A DNA stretch of 64,000 bases from Endozoicomonas sp965196975 (GTDB taxonomy: Bacteria > Pseudomonadota > Gammaproteobacteria > Pseudomonadales > Endozoicomonadaceae). Below are positions 35,936 through 44,504 of the stretch, piece after piece. Numbering within the stretch: the first letter of the stretch is position 1; the number at the start of each line of letters is the position of its first letter. The DNA is taken from the NCBI RefSeq assembly GCF_965196975.1, contig NZ_OZ239981.1, positions 2,790,001 through 2,854,000 of the forward strand, written 5' to 3'. A model generated the notes under the pieces. The model was not told the DNA's origin. It ran no database searches and was given only the letters and a program-made list of their open reading frames with translations. The position numbers were made by a program, and so were the translations under genes.

Positions 35936-37326
35936 GGGTGCTCTCTCAATTTGATAACTGACTCATAGGTTAGCTTCAACCTTTCCAGTCATGAACTCAG
36001 ACCAAAGTTGTTCCCAGCGCCCCTTACTCTGGATCAGTGCTCTTGTTGTCAAAAGCACTTCCGCTCCTGTTGCTTTCCACCTCATTCCAGAACCACATAA
36101 TCGTTGCTTTACCAGAGTCTTACAAGCCGCTTCAGTAACTCCTGAACCTATTGGCCAATGGCGTTTAAGCGCCTGATGATAATTCATTAACTGGTGATTG
36201 TTTGTAAAATAGCTCACAGCTTTGTAGCGCTTCTCTGTCAGTGCGATTGTCTTTTTCGGGAGCTCGGCTGATTCAATTTCCTGAAGGATTTTTTTGGCTG
36301 CTCCACGCTTGTTTTTCAAACTATGTAGCCTGTCTTCAAGCCACTGGTGTCGCTTCGCCTTACTGGTTGGAAACAGTGCTTCCGCTGCTCCAGCTAAATA
36401 TTCAGATGCATGATAAAAATCGAGTATCTGCCCAGAGGTATGTTGTTTCAAATAACTCCAGTTTTCTCTAGCCCCGTCAGCTACCCCGATGTATGTGGCA
36501 TTTGGGTAGAGTCGTTTTAGATCTGCAATCTCCTCGTCGAGCTTGCTCATAAAGCTTTGTTTACCATACTCTGGCGAACTGGCTGTATATATCGTGTGGA
36601 GCCTGTCTCCATCTGCAGAATATAGGCTCAATGTCCCACACATGGCTTCCCTCCAGCCTTCTTCACAAAGCAGCATGCAGGTTCCATCCAGACCAATGGC
36701 TATTGTTTCAACAGGCTCTTTTAGTGGAGGAAGGTGGTAGTGAGTGTCTTGCTGGTCTTCAATTAATGCACCTACTCTGTCCGATAAATGCTTGATATAA
36801 GAATTTGAAAGCGTCCTTTGATGGTTGGTCTCAAAATCTTCTTTTACCGCAGGCGCTGGCATCTGGCTGTATTTCCAGGCGATAGACTTGGCAAATTTGG
36901 GGGTAGCTGAACCAATAATACCGGCACGAAGATCAAGTGCTGCCAGAGTACTGCCACCTCTGACACCCTGATATACGGAGCGCTCCAAAGGTATACGACC
37001 GTATAAGGTTTCATAGTGCTTAAGAACCTTTCCTTTGTAGTTCCACTTCTGCTGATTAACGACGATAGGTTCTTTATTGGGTGATTCAAATAGCCCCAAT
37101 AACTCTTTTGTTCCAAGCTGCCCGGCTTCATTGAGTGCACGCTGTAAACTATCTTCAAGATTCAGCATGTTGCCTGAATCTATAGAAACTTCAATTTGCA
37201 AAACGATGCTTTTGGTAGAGCTGGAAATAACAGAAGCGGGCATGACAGTTAACTATTATGAGTGGTGTTCCCATAGTAGCTGTGAAAATAGAGCACTATT
37301 GTTTCAATCATTCAGAGAGAGCACCC
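35936..37326 (-). mobile_element. ISKra4-type insertion sequence, copy B (complete)
   Basis: A 1391-bp element in opposite orientation to copy A, with GGGTGCTCTCTC ends and a perfect 8-bp duplication TGCTGTGA (35928-35935 and 37327-37334). This defines the element's ends and shows a simple insertion. Confidence 0.94.
35963..37243 (-). CDS. ISKra4-family transposase
   Basis: Identical in protein sequence to the transposase at 12828 (426 residues), with the same IGLDGT, VADGAREN and IGSGVTEAAC catalytic regions. Identity of the two copies suggests recent spread. Confidence 0.92.
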   Translation of the reverse strand: MPASVISSSTKSIVLQIEVSIDSGNMLNLEDSLQRALNEAGQLGTKELLGLFESPNKEPIVVNQQKWNYKGKVLKHYETLYGRIPLERSVYQGVRGGSTLAALDLRAGIIGSATPKFAKSIAWKYSQMPAPAVKEDFETNHQRTLSNSYIKHLSDRVGALIEDQQDTHYHLPPLKEPVETIAIGLDGTCMLLCEEGWREAMCGTLSLYSADGDRLHTIYTASSPEYGKQSFMSKLDEEIADLKRLYPNATYIGVADGARENWSYLKQHTSGQILDFYHASEYLAGAAEALFPTSKAKRHQWLEDRLHSLKNKRGAAKKILQEIESAELPKKTIALTEKRYKAVSYFTNNHQLMNYHQALKRHWPIGSGVTEAACKTLVKQRLCGSGMRWKATGAEVLLTTRALIQSKGRWEQLWSEFMTGKVEANL

Positions 37327-37370
37327 TGCTGTGAAGAACCTACCTTATTCAAACTCAACTCACACGCTCA

Positions 37371-37601
37371 TCAGCAATTCCATCCTGGGCTATGCTCTGG
37401 GAAAAGAGCAAAAGCAAGCAGAGAAAAAAACAACAATGCAGGAAGAAGCCATAAAAGCCTAAGATCATTTTGTCTGGTGAAAAGTACACCAATGCCGCTC
37501 TTGGTTATGCCCTGCAGCGCCATTCCTGATAGAGCGACCATAAGCAACGCATTAGTGCTGTTATAAAATCGCCCAGAGGTTTGCATAATCAATAAGACCA
37601 A
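37371..37601 (-). CDS. Small hydrophobic ORF downstream of the SnoaL-like gene
   Basis: A 76-codon frame (shorter, 71 codons, from ATG 37586) that follows the SnoaL-like gene in the same frame after its stop. It predicts two membrane segments, around ALLMVALSGMALQGI and LRLLWLLPALLFFSLLAFALF, separated by a polar loop with LFTRQNDLR, and ends PEHSPGWNC. I do not recognise it. It could be a real small membrane protein or the tail of a lost transporter. There is no clear Shine-Dalgarno. Confidence 0.45.
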   Translation of the reverse strand: MVLLIMQTSGRFYNSTNALLMVALSGMALQGITKSGIGVLFTRQNDLRLLWLLPALLFFSLLAFALFPEHSPGWNC

Positions 37602-37610
37602 AGCACTGTT

Positions 37611-38000
37611 TTAACAGTCATAAAACAATGGAACTTTGCTTTTTGCATAGGTGAGTTTTTGCACCACTTTATCACCATTGAAGTGAAGCAAGTCGAGACC
37701 ATTCCAGTATGTTGGCTGCCCCTTAACCTCCAGCTTGCACTGCCAGCTGACCATAACTTTGCCAGAAGCAGGATCAACAAACAGGTCATCATCAACGAAC
37801 TGCATAACACCAAACTTTCCAGAAAACTGAGGTTCCAGAGCTCGACAAATAGCCTCTTTGCCTATGTTTCTCCTACTATTAAATTCGTCATAAACTGCAT
37901 CTTCCGAGAAAAAATCCATGACATCTTCAAGATTGTTGGTATTGAATGCCTCCATAAACTTGAAGGTCAGATCAATTAATTGCTGACGTGAAGTGGTCAT
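37611..38000 (-). CDS. SnoaL-like (NTF2-fold) protein
   Basis: A 129-residue NTF2-fold protein: N-terminal helix with FKFMEAFNTNNLEDVMDFFSEDAVYDEF, a strand pair around GKVMVSWQCKLEV and a final WNGLDLLHFNGDKVVQ, the usual SnoaL-like/DUF4440 pattern with a conserved aromatic-acid pocket. Proteins of this kind are often polyketide cyclase-like or simple ligand binders; a reaction cannot be inferred. It is divergent from the marR gene across 325 bp. Confidence 0.82.
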   Translation of the reverse strand: MTTSRQQLIDLTFKFMEAFNTNNLEDVMDFFSEDAVYDEFNSRRNIGKEAICRALEPQFSGKFGVMQFVDDDLFVDPASGKVMVSWQCKLEVKGQPTYWNGLDLLHFNGDKVVQKLTYAKSKVPLFYDC

Positions 38001-38301
38001 TCTATTGAAACCTCTGACTTAAGTCCGATAGAAGGGTTCTCACCCTAATTGTTATGAGCCTTAGGTTCGGCTCCATGAAAAATGGGATAATAGCCAAAGG
38101 ACAAAAATGACAATTGCTTGCCATCAATAAAAGTTGAATTCGCTGCAAATTAACAGAAGAGCTATCAACAAAATCCTGCAGATCACTGGATCTGAAGACA
38201 TAAGTAACACCTCTCTATTTAAATATCGATCAGTGGATGGAAGCCTTGTACGGACTTTGACTGATGTAAATCAGCCTCGAAAATGCTTATACTTACATTT
38301 A

Positions 38302-38319
38302 TTTAGTTAGACTAACAAA
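38302..38319. promoter_or_regulatory. Palindromic operator upstream of marR
   Basis: TTTAGTTAGACTAACAAA is a near-palindrome (GTTAG/CTAAC core) ending 6 bases before the marR start. A related site lies before the MATE gene. Position and repetition suggest autorepression by the MarR protein. Confidence 0.7.
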
Positions 38320-38325
38320 ATTATC

Positions 38326-38751
38326 ATGTCCACCAAACCATCACTTAGCCAATCTCTGGACCGTATCGAGCGCCACCTGAATAAAATGTGGCGCAGCGAT
38401 GAAGTTGGCAGTCGCTTTATGCAGTTGTCGTTTAATGAGTATGACTACCTGCAGACAGTTCAACAACTTGAACAAGCCAGACTTTCCGATATTGCCAATA
38501 TGATGCGGGTCTCTAAACCTTCTGCAAGCAACATGATCACCAAGCTTGAACGGCGAGGGTTACTGAAAAGAACTGCCTCTCCTGATGATGGTCGTGTAGT
38601 GCTGGTCAGCCTGAGTGCAGAAGGAAAAGCACTGATGACTCTGGACAACGAAATTTTTGACCGTTTCACCCAACGCATCAAAAAGCAGATGAAGCAAACC
38701 GATTATCAAACCCTGGAACACTTGTTAGCTCAAGTGTGTGAACAGCTGTAA
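38326..38751 (+). CDS. MarR-family transcriptional regulator
   Basis: A 141-residue MarR-type dimeric repressor. The winged helix is clear: LSDIANMMRVSKPSASNMITKLERRGLLKRTASPDDGRVVLVSLS, with the DDGR wing near residue 85-88. Such regulators release DNA on binding small aromatic or drug-like ligands. It sits 48 bp before a MATE exporter and has GTTAG/CTAAC palindromes before both genes, so it very likely controls its own synthesis and that of the pump. Confidence 0.92.
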   Translation: MSTKPSLSQSLDRIERHLNKMWRSDEVGSRFMQLSFNEYDYLQTVQQLEQARLSDIANMMRVSKPSASNMITKLERRGLLKRTASPDDGRVVLVSLSAEGKALMTLDNEIFDRFTQRIKKQMKQTDYQTLEHLLAQVCEQL

Positions 38752-38763
38752 AATTTTTACCCA

Positions 38764-38785
38764 TTTAGTTAGCTAAGCTAACAAG
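38764..38785. promoter_or_regulatory. Palindromic operator between marR and the MATE gene
   Basis: GTTAGCTAAGCTAAC is a perfect inverted repeat (6-3-6) within a TTTAGTTAG-type context, matching the site before marR. It lies 15 bases before the MATE start and would let the same MarR dimer govern both genes. Confidence 0.7.
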
Positions 38786-38799
38786 ATAAGTTGATACCC

Positions 38800-40191
38800 A
38801 TGGATTTACATTCAAGCAATACAATGGAACACACTGGCGAAGGGTCAGCAGGCAATAAAGAGTCTCTGGCCAACCAGCCAGTCAACAAGCTTTTCTGGCG
38901 ATACACCATACCAGCCGTTGCCGGTATGCTGGTCAACGGTCTCTATGCCACCATTGATGGGATTTTCATTGGTCAGGTTGTGGGAGCCGAAGGTCTTGCT
39001 GCCATGAACCTGTGCTGGCCTGTTTTTGGCATCATTATCGGTATTGGAATGATGATTGGCATGGGCTCTTCAGCTCACAGTTCTATTGCCCGTGGCCAGG
39101 GAGATTTAAGAAGAGCCAGAACTATTCTTGGTAATGGTGTGGTTTTGATGCTGCTGGCAAGTCTTCTGCAAACATTGGCTCTACTTTACATTGGTGACCC
39201 GGTATTACAGCTGATGGGCGCCACTGGCTCTGTTTTTGATATGGGCAGTGACTACTTGTTCTACATCAGTCTGGCCGCCACCATGGCAACAGCCGGTGCA
39301 GGCTTGCCGATGATGGTTCGTAACGATGAGCGCCCACAACTGGCTACCCTGATTATCTCAACAGGTGCAGTACTGAATATCATTCTGGACTATCTGTTTA
39401 TCATTGTCTGGGAACAGGGCATTGCCGGAGCGGCCCTGGCCACTATTTTTGCACAGTCCGTCACAGCCATCTGGAGTCTGGCCTACTTTTTCAGCCCCAA
39501 AGCCAAGCTCAGACTAAAGCTACAAGATCTTGGTATGGAATTGAAAGACAGCTGGAATATTCTGGCTACAGGTCTTCCCAGCCTGACCATGTTTGCTTAT
39601 ATGAGCTTTGTTCTGGCGGTTCATAACAAGTTGTTTCTTATTCATGGTTCTGTAACCACACTGGCTGCATTTACCATCGTGGGTTATATTCAGGCCGTTT
39701 ACTACATGACTGCAGAAGGCATTGCCAATGGCATTCAGCCCATCGTCAGCTTCAACAAGGGAGCCAATAATAATAAGAATATCCGTGCGGCTATCCGCAT
39801 GGGTTCAACAGCAGCACTAGGTCTGGGCATTGGTACCGTACTGTTTATCAACCTTTTTCCACAAACCATTGCCTCAATATTCAACCGGGATAATGTCCAG
39901 CTGATGAGTGAAACGGTGTTAGGGCTGCGGCTGCATCTGATGACCATGTTTCTGGATGGGTTTATAGTCGTGGCTGCAGCCTATTTTCAATCACTGGCAA
40001 AATCCAGAACGGCAACCTTCATTACAGTAGGCAATATGGTGGTTCAGATACCTCTGCTTCTCACTCTCCCCCCCCTGTTTGGAGCCATTGGCGTATGGCT
40101 TTCCATGCCAATTTCCAATGTTTTCCTGGCGGCAGCCGTATTGTGGCTTTTATTAAAAGACCTGAAAGAAAGACCCACCGTTGCCACTTAG
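38800..40191 (+). CDS. MATE-family multidrug/toxin exporter
   Basis: A 463-residue inner-membrane protein with 12 predicted helices in two MATE halves. The N-terminal half opens with NKLFWRYTIPAVAGMLVNGLYATIDGIFIGQVVG, a MepA/DinF-like start, and the second half repeats the pattern near residue 240. It should export cationic drugs or dyes by Na+ or H+ antiport. ATG 38800 is preferred to TTG 38791. Regulated by the upstream MarR gene through two matching operators. Substrates unknown. Confidence 0.9.
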   Translation: MDLHSSNTMEHTGEGSAGNKESLANQPVNKLFWRYTIPAVAGMLVNGLYATIDGIFIGQVVGAEGLAAMNLCWPVFGIIIGIGMMIGMGSSAHSSIARGQGDLRRARTILGNGVVLMLLASLLQTLALLYIGDPVLQLMGATGSVFDMGSDYLFYISLAATMATAGAGLPMMVRNDERPQLATLIISTGAVLNIILDYLFIIVWEQGIAGAALATIFAQSVTAIWSLAYFFSPKAKLRLKLQDLGMELKDSWNILATGLPSLTMFAYMSFVLAVHNKLFLIHGSVTTLAAFTIVGYIQAVYYMTAEGIANGIQPIVSFNKGANNNKNIRAAIRMGSTAALGLGIGTVLFINLFPQTIASIFNRDNVQLMSETVLGLRLHLMTMFLDGFIVVAAAYFQSLAKSRTATFITVGNMVVQIPLLLTLPPLFGAIGVWLSMPISNVFLAAAVLWLLLKDLKERPTVAT

Positions 40192-40215
40192 TTCCAATTC
40201 ATCCCCTCTCATACA

Positions 40216-40236
40216 GGTAGCTCCCTCAGAGCTACC
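40216..40236. other. Short hairpin after the MATE gene
   Basis: GGTAGCTC pairs with GAGCTACC around a 5-nt loop. No T-tract follows, so it is at best a weak terminator. Confidence 0.4.
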
Positions 40237-40401
40237 GCTCATCCCTGAAAACCTGCAGACTCTGTCAAAAATCAGTCTCGCTGAAGCGGTCCAAAAAGAT
40301 TTTCCAACTTACTCCCGCAACGAAAAACAACAACACTATACTCAGTAGAAATTCCCATAAAAGGGAATCACAAATCTTTAAACCATGGATGGAGAAGTAC
40401 C

Positions 40402-40974
40402 ATGATAAGGCAACTCAGAATAACCGCCCTTCTGGCAGCAGCCCTTCTGATGACAGGCTGCGGCATGATGAAAACCAGCAGCGAGATGGTCGCTGGTGAT
40501 TACAAATCAACCACCAACTGGCCCGAATGCGCTGCGAAAGGCGGAGTTGCTCTCGGCGTTCCAACAGCCCTGAGCAATCTGGCTGCCGGTGGTGCAGCAA
40601 TGGTAGCTGGTGCTATGGTGTCTGGCCTGCATTGCGCTATTGCCGATCAAACCCCAAAAACTGTGCATTTCGACTTTGGCTCTGATGATCTGGATATGAA
40701 CGATCGCATGATGCTGGATGCCGTTGCAGAACGCATGGGTAAATCCAAGCGAATCGAATTAACGGGTTATACCTGCAACATAGGTCCAGATCAGGTGAAC
40801 CAAGACCTGTCTGAAAACCGGGCTCTCGCCGTTAAAGCCTATCTCATGCAAAAAGGTATTGAAGAAAGCCGAATCGCCACCTGGGGCAAGGGTAAGAGAA
40901 ACCCTGTCGCCAGCAACGATGAAGAAGAAACCCGCATGAAAAATCGTCGCGTTGAGATGAAAATCTTCCGTTAA
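40402..40974 (+). CDS. OmpA-domain lipoprotein
   Basis: A 190-residue precursor with a signal peptide ending in LLMTGC, a lipobox with Cys at 20, so the mature protein should be lipid-anchored. Residues about 55-75 are small-residue-rich and hydrophobic (glycine-zipper-like). The C-terminal OmpA domain (about 85-190) has VHFDFGSDDL at its start, ELTGYTCN and NRALAVKAYLMQKGI, ending in NRRVEMKIF; this domain binds peptidoglycan via a conserved Asp and Arg. It probably tethers the outer membrane to the wall, like Pal. GGAGAAGTACC before ATG gives a fair ribosome site. It has its own terminator. Confidence 0.88.
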   Translation: MIRQLRITALLAAALLMTGCGMMKTSSEMVAGDYKSTTNWPECAAKGGVALGVPTALSNLAAGGAAMVAGAMVSGLHCAIADQTPKTVHFDFGSDDLDMNDRMMLDAVAERMGKSKRIELTGYTCNIGPDQVNQDLSENRALAVKAYLMQKGIEESRIATWGKGKRNPVASNDEEETRMKNRRVEMKIFR

Positions 40975-41017
40975 TCATCTCTGCTTCGATTGAATAAGAC
41001 GGTTAGCACTCTACGAG

Positions 41018-41047
41018 AAAGGTACCGATTAGGCGGTACCTTTTTTT
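41018..41047 (+). terminator. Intrinsic terminator
   Basis: AAAGGTACC pairs with GGTACCTTT around an 8-nt loop, followed by seven T residues. It ends the OmpA-type lipoprotein transcript. Confidence 0.9.
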
Positions 41048-41050
41048 ATG

Positions 41051-41176
41051 TACAGGGAAGTACTGTATCCTGAAAATGCAGGAGCAATTTTCAGGGAATG
41101 TACAGGGAAGTACTGTATCCTGAAAATGCAGGAGCAATTTTCAGGGAATGTACAGGAAAGTACTGTATCCTGAAAA
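41051..41176. repeat. 50-bp tandem repeat, 2.5 copies
   Basis: Two identical 50-bp units (41051-41100, 41101-41150) and a 26-bp partial third with one change. Each full unit begins TACAGGGAAGTACTGTA and holds a 9-bp stem CCTGAAAAT/ATTTTCAGG, so the array would fold into serial hairpins if transcribed. It lies directly after a terminator, upstream of nothing on the plus strand and downstream of the CBS gene on the minus strand. Confidence 0.9.
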
Positions 41177-41226
41177 AGTACGATTGCAGACGTTCGAGTA
41201 ACCGATAAGCGGTTTTCAAAAACCAC

Positions 41227-41715
41227 TTATAACGTCATCACCTTCAGCAGATCCAGGGCACTGATGACACCCTTCAATGAGCGATCCCTGGTGACCATAA
41301 CCCTGTGAATACGCCCTTTAACCATCGCTTCAGCAACACGGATCAACGGTGTATCCGGAGACACCTCAAACACCATCGGCGTCATAATATCGTTTACCAG
41401 AACGGACTGATCCACCAGATCATGGAAAGAGCGCTGGTCTTCTGGTGACAGTGTCTCATCCATCATGGTGCTGTAAAAGTTATCATCCCGCTTTGCCAGA
41501 TCAACCAGGCCACTACCTGCCTGTCGGACAATATCAGAAAATGAAACAACGCCAATCAGCTGTCCAGCATTATTCACTACCGGCGCACCGGAAATTGCCT
41601 TATCCGTCAAAAAACGCGCCAGCCGATCCACTGACCAATCAGAAGGTACGGTAATCACCTTCTGGCACATGATTTGTTCAGCCGTCATGCTAACTAATGG
41701 GTTGTCATTGCTCAT
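41227..41715 (-). CDS. CBS-domain pair protein
   Basis: A 162-residue stand-alone Bateman module: two CBS domains, the first with MCQKVITVPSDWSVDRLARFL and AISGAPVVNNAGQLIGVVSFSD, the second with DIMTPMVFEVSPDTPL and HRVMVTRDRSLKGVISALDLL. Such proteins bind adenine nucleotides (AMP, ATP, SAM) and modulate partners in the cytosol. An insert between the domains holds YSTMMDETLS. The partner is unknown; no neighbour is an obvious one. Confidence 0.88.
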   Translation of the reverse strand: MSNDNPLVSMTAEQIMCQKVITVPSDWSVDRLARFLTDKAISGAPVVNNAGQLIGVVSFSDIVRQAGSGLVDLAKRDDNFYSTMMDETLSPEDQRSFHDLVDQSVLVNDIMTPMVFEVSPDTPLIRVAEAMVKGRIHRVMVTRDRSLKGVISALDLLKVMTL

Positions 41716-41832
41716 ATCCCTGGCTCCCGAAAGTAACGCTGTTGGGATCAGTATGACCTATTGCGGCAAACCACTATCTTGACCTGAGTCAACGATCAGA
41801 ATGAACAGAGAGTGACCGCCGCTCTGTAATCA

Positions 41833-42516
41833 TCACCGTTTGAGCTGAAGCAGCTTATGGGAATGCCACTCTCCTTCCCACAGACTATCAATCTGTTCAA
41901 ACCTGATGTTTTCAGACCATCGCTGAAAAGTCTGCACCTCCTCAGGAAAGTCACAGCCCGTAATGTGCGCGTCCAGTGCATCCAACTCATGGGCGGACAT
42001 GGCTTCCCAGTTGGAATGCATATATGCCAGATAACGGGAAAGGTACTGATCTCTGGATTCACCAGGTTGCAAAAAAATGTCATAGATAAACATCACCCCA
42101 TGCTCACGAAGGCAATAGTACGCCATCTGCAAACAGCGTTTTTTCTCATCAAACGACAAGTGATGCATACAAAAACCGGCGAGAATAATGTCAAACTGAC
42201 CATCATACGACGATAAAAAATCCATCATATCCTGACAGTAAAGCTGAAAAGTAACATCCCTGCTGTTAAAACGCTCAGTCAACACGTCAAGAGCCGCAGC
42301 AGAACTATCAACGCCCTTGTAAGCATTGACCGTCAGCTCCGGTAGCAGTCTGAAAAACACCTCTGCATCTCCACAGCCCAGGTCAAGAATATCCAAACCT
42401 TGTTGTGGCCGCTGCTGCAACTGCCTGAGAATACTGTCGGCAATCCCCTTATGCCCCATATATCCATGAGTAACAATGGATCGATAGGTACGCCACTGCT
42501 GGAAGAAATTGTCCAT
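41833..42516 (-). CDS. Class I SAM-dependent methyltransferase
   Basis: A 227-residue cytosolic methyltransferase. The SAM-binding motif I is LDILDLGCGDAEVFFRLL (about 47-64), followed by GVDSSAAALDVL (motif II acidic end) and FDIILAGFCMHHLS (motif IV region). The cap and C-terminal parts are variable and do not reveal a substrate. ATG 42516 is preferred; the longer frame uses a TTG at 42546. It is divergent from the oxidoreductase gene at 42649. Confidence 0.85.
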   Translation of the reverse strand: MDNFFQQWRTYRSIVTHGYMGHKGIADSILRQLQQRPQQGLDILDLGCGDAEVFFRLLPELTVNAYKGVDSSAAALDVLTERFNSRDVTFQLYCQDMMDFLSSYDGQFDIILAGFCMHHLSFDEKKRCLQMAYYCLREHGVMFIYDIFLQPGESRDQYLSRYLAYMHSNWEAMSAHELDALDAHITGCDFPEEVQTFQRWSENIRFEQIDSLWEGEWHSHKLLQLKR

Positions 42517-42648
42517 GCTGTTAGTCTTTTTAGGGTGGATAAGCAAACAAGCATAGACAATCGCACGGGTGCAGCGGCTTACGTCCCACTCAATAAGAGC
42601 TACAATCAGGCCAGACTAATAACGATTTGGCATGGAGTGAATGCTGGA

Positions 42649-43224
42649 ATGAAAACACTGGTTGTCTTTGCACACCCTGTTCCCGAGAGTTACAACGCCA
42701 GTATCCTGAAAGCGGTGTCTCATGAACTGGAAGCAAAATCATTTGAGGTACAAACCCTGGACCTTTACCAGGAAGATTTTGAGCCCAGAATGAGCACGGC
42801 AGAGCGAAGAACCTATATGGACAAGGACAACACGGCAACTGTAGAGAAATATGTTCAGCAGCTGCAATGGGCTGAAGCCCTGATCATGATCTATCCCACC
42901 TGGTGGATGGGACCACCGGCAATCCTGAAGGGCTGGCTGGATCGCGTCTGGCTTCCTTCTATCGTCGCTGATTTTGGCCCGGATGGAGTAAAACCAAAAT
43001 TAACGAACCTGAAGAAGATTCTGATCATTACGACCCAGGGCGCATCACGCTGGCGGATGGCCCTGATCGGTAATCCCCCCCGCAAGATGATGAGACTGAG
43101 CTTAAAGGCCGTCACCAAATGCAGGGATATTGACTGGCTGGCCCTATACAGTATGGATAAAATTTCCAAGTCGCAGTTAAGCCAGTTTCTGGACAAAGTC
43201 CGCCAGAAAATTAAACGTTTTTAG
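42649..43224 (+). CDS. NAD(P)H oxidoreductase (flavodoxin-like quinone reductase)
   Basis: A 191-residue flavoprotein of the NQO1/MdaB/KefF group, two-electron reduction of quinones by NAD(P)H. Visible: LVVFAHPVPESYNASI at the start (phosphate-binding loop for FMN/FAD) and MIYPTWWMGPPAILKGWLDRVW near 83-104, the family signature. ATG 42649 gives the right N-terminus; the long upstream open frame is not homologous. The stop overlaps the stop of the convergent mrp gene by four bases. Confidence 0.9.
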   Translation: MKTLVVFAHPVPESYNASILKAVSHELEAKSFEVQTLDLYQEDFEPRMSTAERRTYMDKDNTATVEKYVQQLQWAEALIMIYPTWWMGPPAILKGWLDRVWLPSIVADFGPDGVKPKLTNLKKILIITTQGASRWRMALIGNPPRKMMRLSLKAVTKCRDIDWLALYSMDKISKSQLSQFLDKVRQKIKRF

Positions 43225-44318
43225 TCATCGACCACTGACAGAGAGGGCACTGCAGGAGCCTGCTGATGACGTAACCATAGTTTTGCGGTCATGTGCCTGG
43301 CCATATCCCGATAGATCATGGCGATCTGGGATTCTGGCTCAGAAACCACTGTGGGTGCGCCCTGGTCTGCCTGTTCACGAATCATCATAGAGAGCGGCAA
43401 AGAGCCCAACAGATCGATTTCAAACTGCTCCGCAATCCGGCTACCGCCACCTTCGCCAAACAGGTGCTCAGTATGGCCACAGTTTGAGCAGATATGAACG
43501 GCCATATTTTCCACCACACCCAGCACAGGAACGCCGACCTTGCGGAACATTTCTACACCTTTCTTGGCATCAATCAGTGCCAGATCCTGAGGCGTTGTAA
43601 CCACCACACTGCCAGATACCGGGATCTTCTGAGCCAGGGTTAGTTGAATATCACCGGTACCCGGTGGCAGGTCAATCACCAGATAGTCCAGGTCATTCCA
43701 CATAGTCTGGGTCAATAATTGAATCAGGGCACCGCTGACCATTGGACCACGCCACACCACCGGGGTATCTTCAGTAACCAGGAATGCCATGGACATCACC
43801 TGAATACCATGGGCTTCAATCGGCATGAAGAACTTGTCATTCTTCACATCCGGCCGGGTACCATCCGGAATACCAAACATCTGTCCCATACTCGGGCCAT
43901 AGATATCGGCATCCAGAATACCCACCCGCGCACCTTCTGCAGCCAGCGCCAGAGCCAGATTCGCTGCGGTGGTGGATTTACCGACCCCACCCTTACCGGA
44001 AGCCACGGCAATGATGTTCTTCACACCGGCCATGGTTTCCAGCTCACCTTGAACCGGAGCAGGATCAACTTTCCAGTTCACCGCAACCTCAACAGACTCA
44101 ACACCATCAACATCCTCGATTTTACTGGACAGCATCTGGGCAACCCCATCGCACAGACCTTTGGCTGGGTAACCCAGCACCAGGGACGCACTGACTTTGC
44201 CATTATCAATATTCAGAGATTCAAGACAGCCAGCATCCAGCAAATTGTTTTTCAGATAAGGGTCCTGATAGCTGCGGATAGCCGCTTCAATATCAGCTCG
44301 GCTTGGATTCATGGCCAC
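43221..44318 (-). CDS. mrp: Mrp/ApbC iron-sulfur cluster carrier ATPase
   Basis: A 365-residue P-loop ATPase that binds and transfers Fe-S clusters. An N-terminal MIP18-like domain (about 1-85) precedes the deviant Walker A SGKGGVGKSTTAANLA (about 107-122), DADIYGPSMGQMFGI, and the DLPPGTGDIQL switch region. The cluster-binding CxxC is CSNC near 283, in ENMAVHICSNCGHTEHLFGEGGG. Upstream of metG in many gammaproteobacteria, here it is about 4 kb from metG and divergent, so the classical neighbourhood is only loosely kept. Confidence 0.94.
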   Translation of the reverse strand: MAMNPSRADIEAAIRSYQDPYLKNNLLDAGCLESLNIDNGKVSASLVLGYPAKGLCDGVAQMLSSKIEDVDGVESVEVAVNWKVDPAPVQGELETMAGVKNIIAVASGKGGVGKSTTAANLALALAAEGARVGILDADIYGPSMGQMFGIPDGTRPDVKNDKFFMPIEAHGIQVMSMAFLVTEDTPVVWRGPMVSGALIQLLTQTMWNDLDYLVIDLPPGTGDIQLTLAQKIPVSGSVVVTTPQDLALIDAKKGVEMFRKVGVPVLGVVENMAVHICSNCGHTEHLFGEGGGSRIAEQFEIDLLGSLPLSMMIREQADQGAPTVVSEPESQIAMIYRDMARHMTAKLWLRHQQAPAVPSLSVVDD

Positions 44319-44504
44319 ACTCCAGTCGGCGGGAAAATACTATGCGACTTAATGAGGGTTTAAGGCGACAAATTCAAGAGGTAAACCATTAGAAGCAAAG
44401 TAGAGCCGTACAATTTAGTACAAATACTCAAACCCCTGACACACTCAAATCATCGTTGGTTCATACAATGGCAATGCACTCTCACCCATGCAAAGGCGCA
44501 TAAG

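Noticed and set aside
35884..37462. Small plus-strand ORF (59 codons) split by ISKra4 copy B
   Set aside because: It rejoins in frame after IS removal and has an AGGAG nearby, but its second half is antisense to the hydrophobic minus-strand ORF at 37371 and has the composition expected of an antisense shadow.
41051..41176. CRISPR-like array
   Set aside because: The 50-bp units are directly adjacent and identical along their whole length; there are no unique spacers and no cas genes.
41029..41226. Minus-strand ORF over the 50-bp repeats
   Set aside because: Its predicted sequence only reflects the tandem repeat translated in one frame; no start signal.
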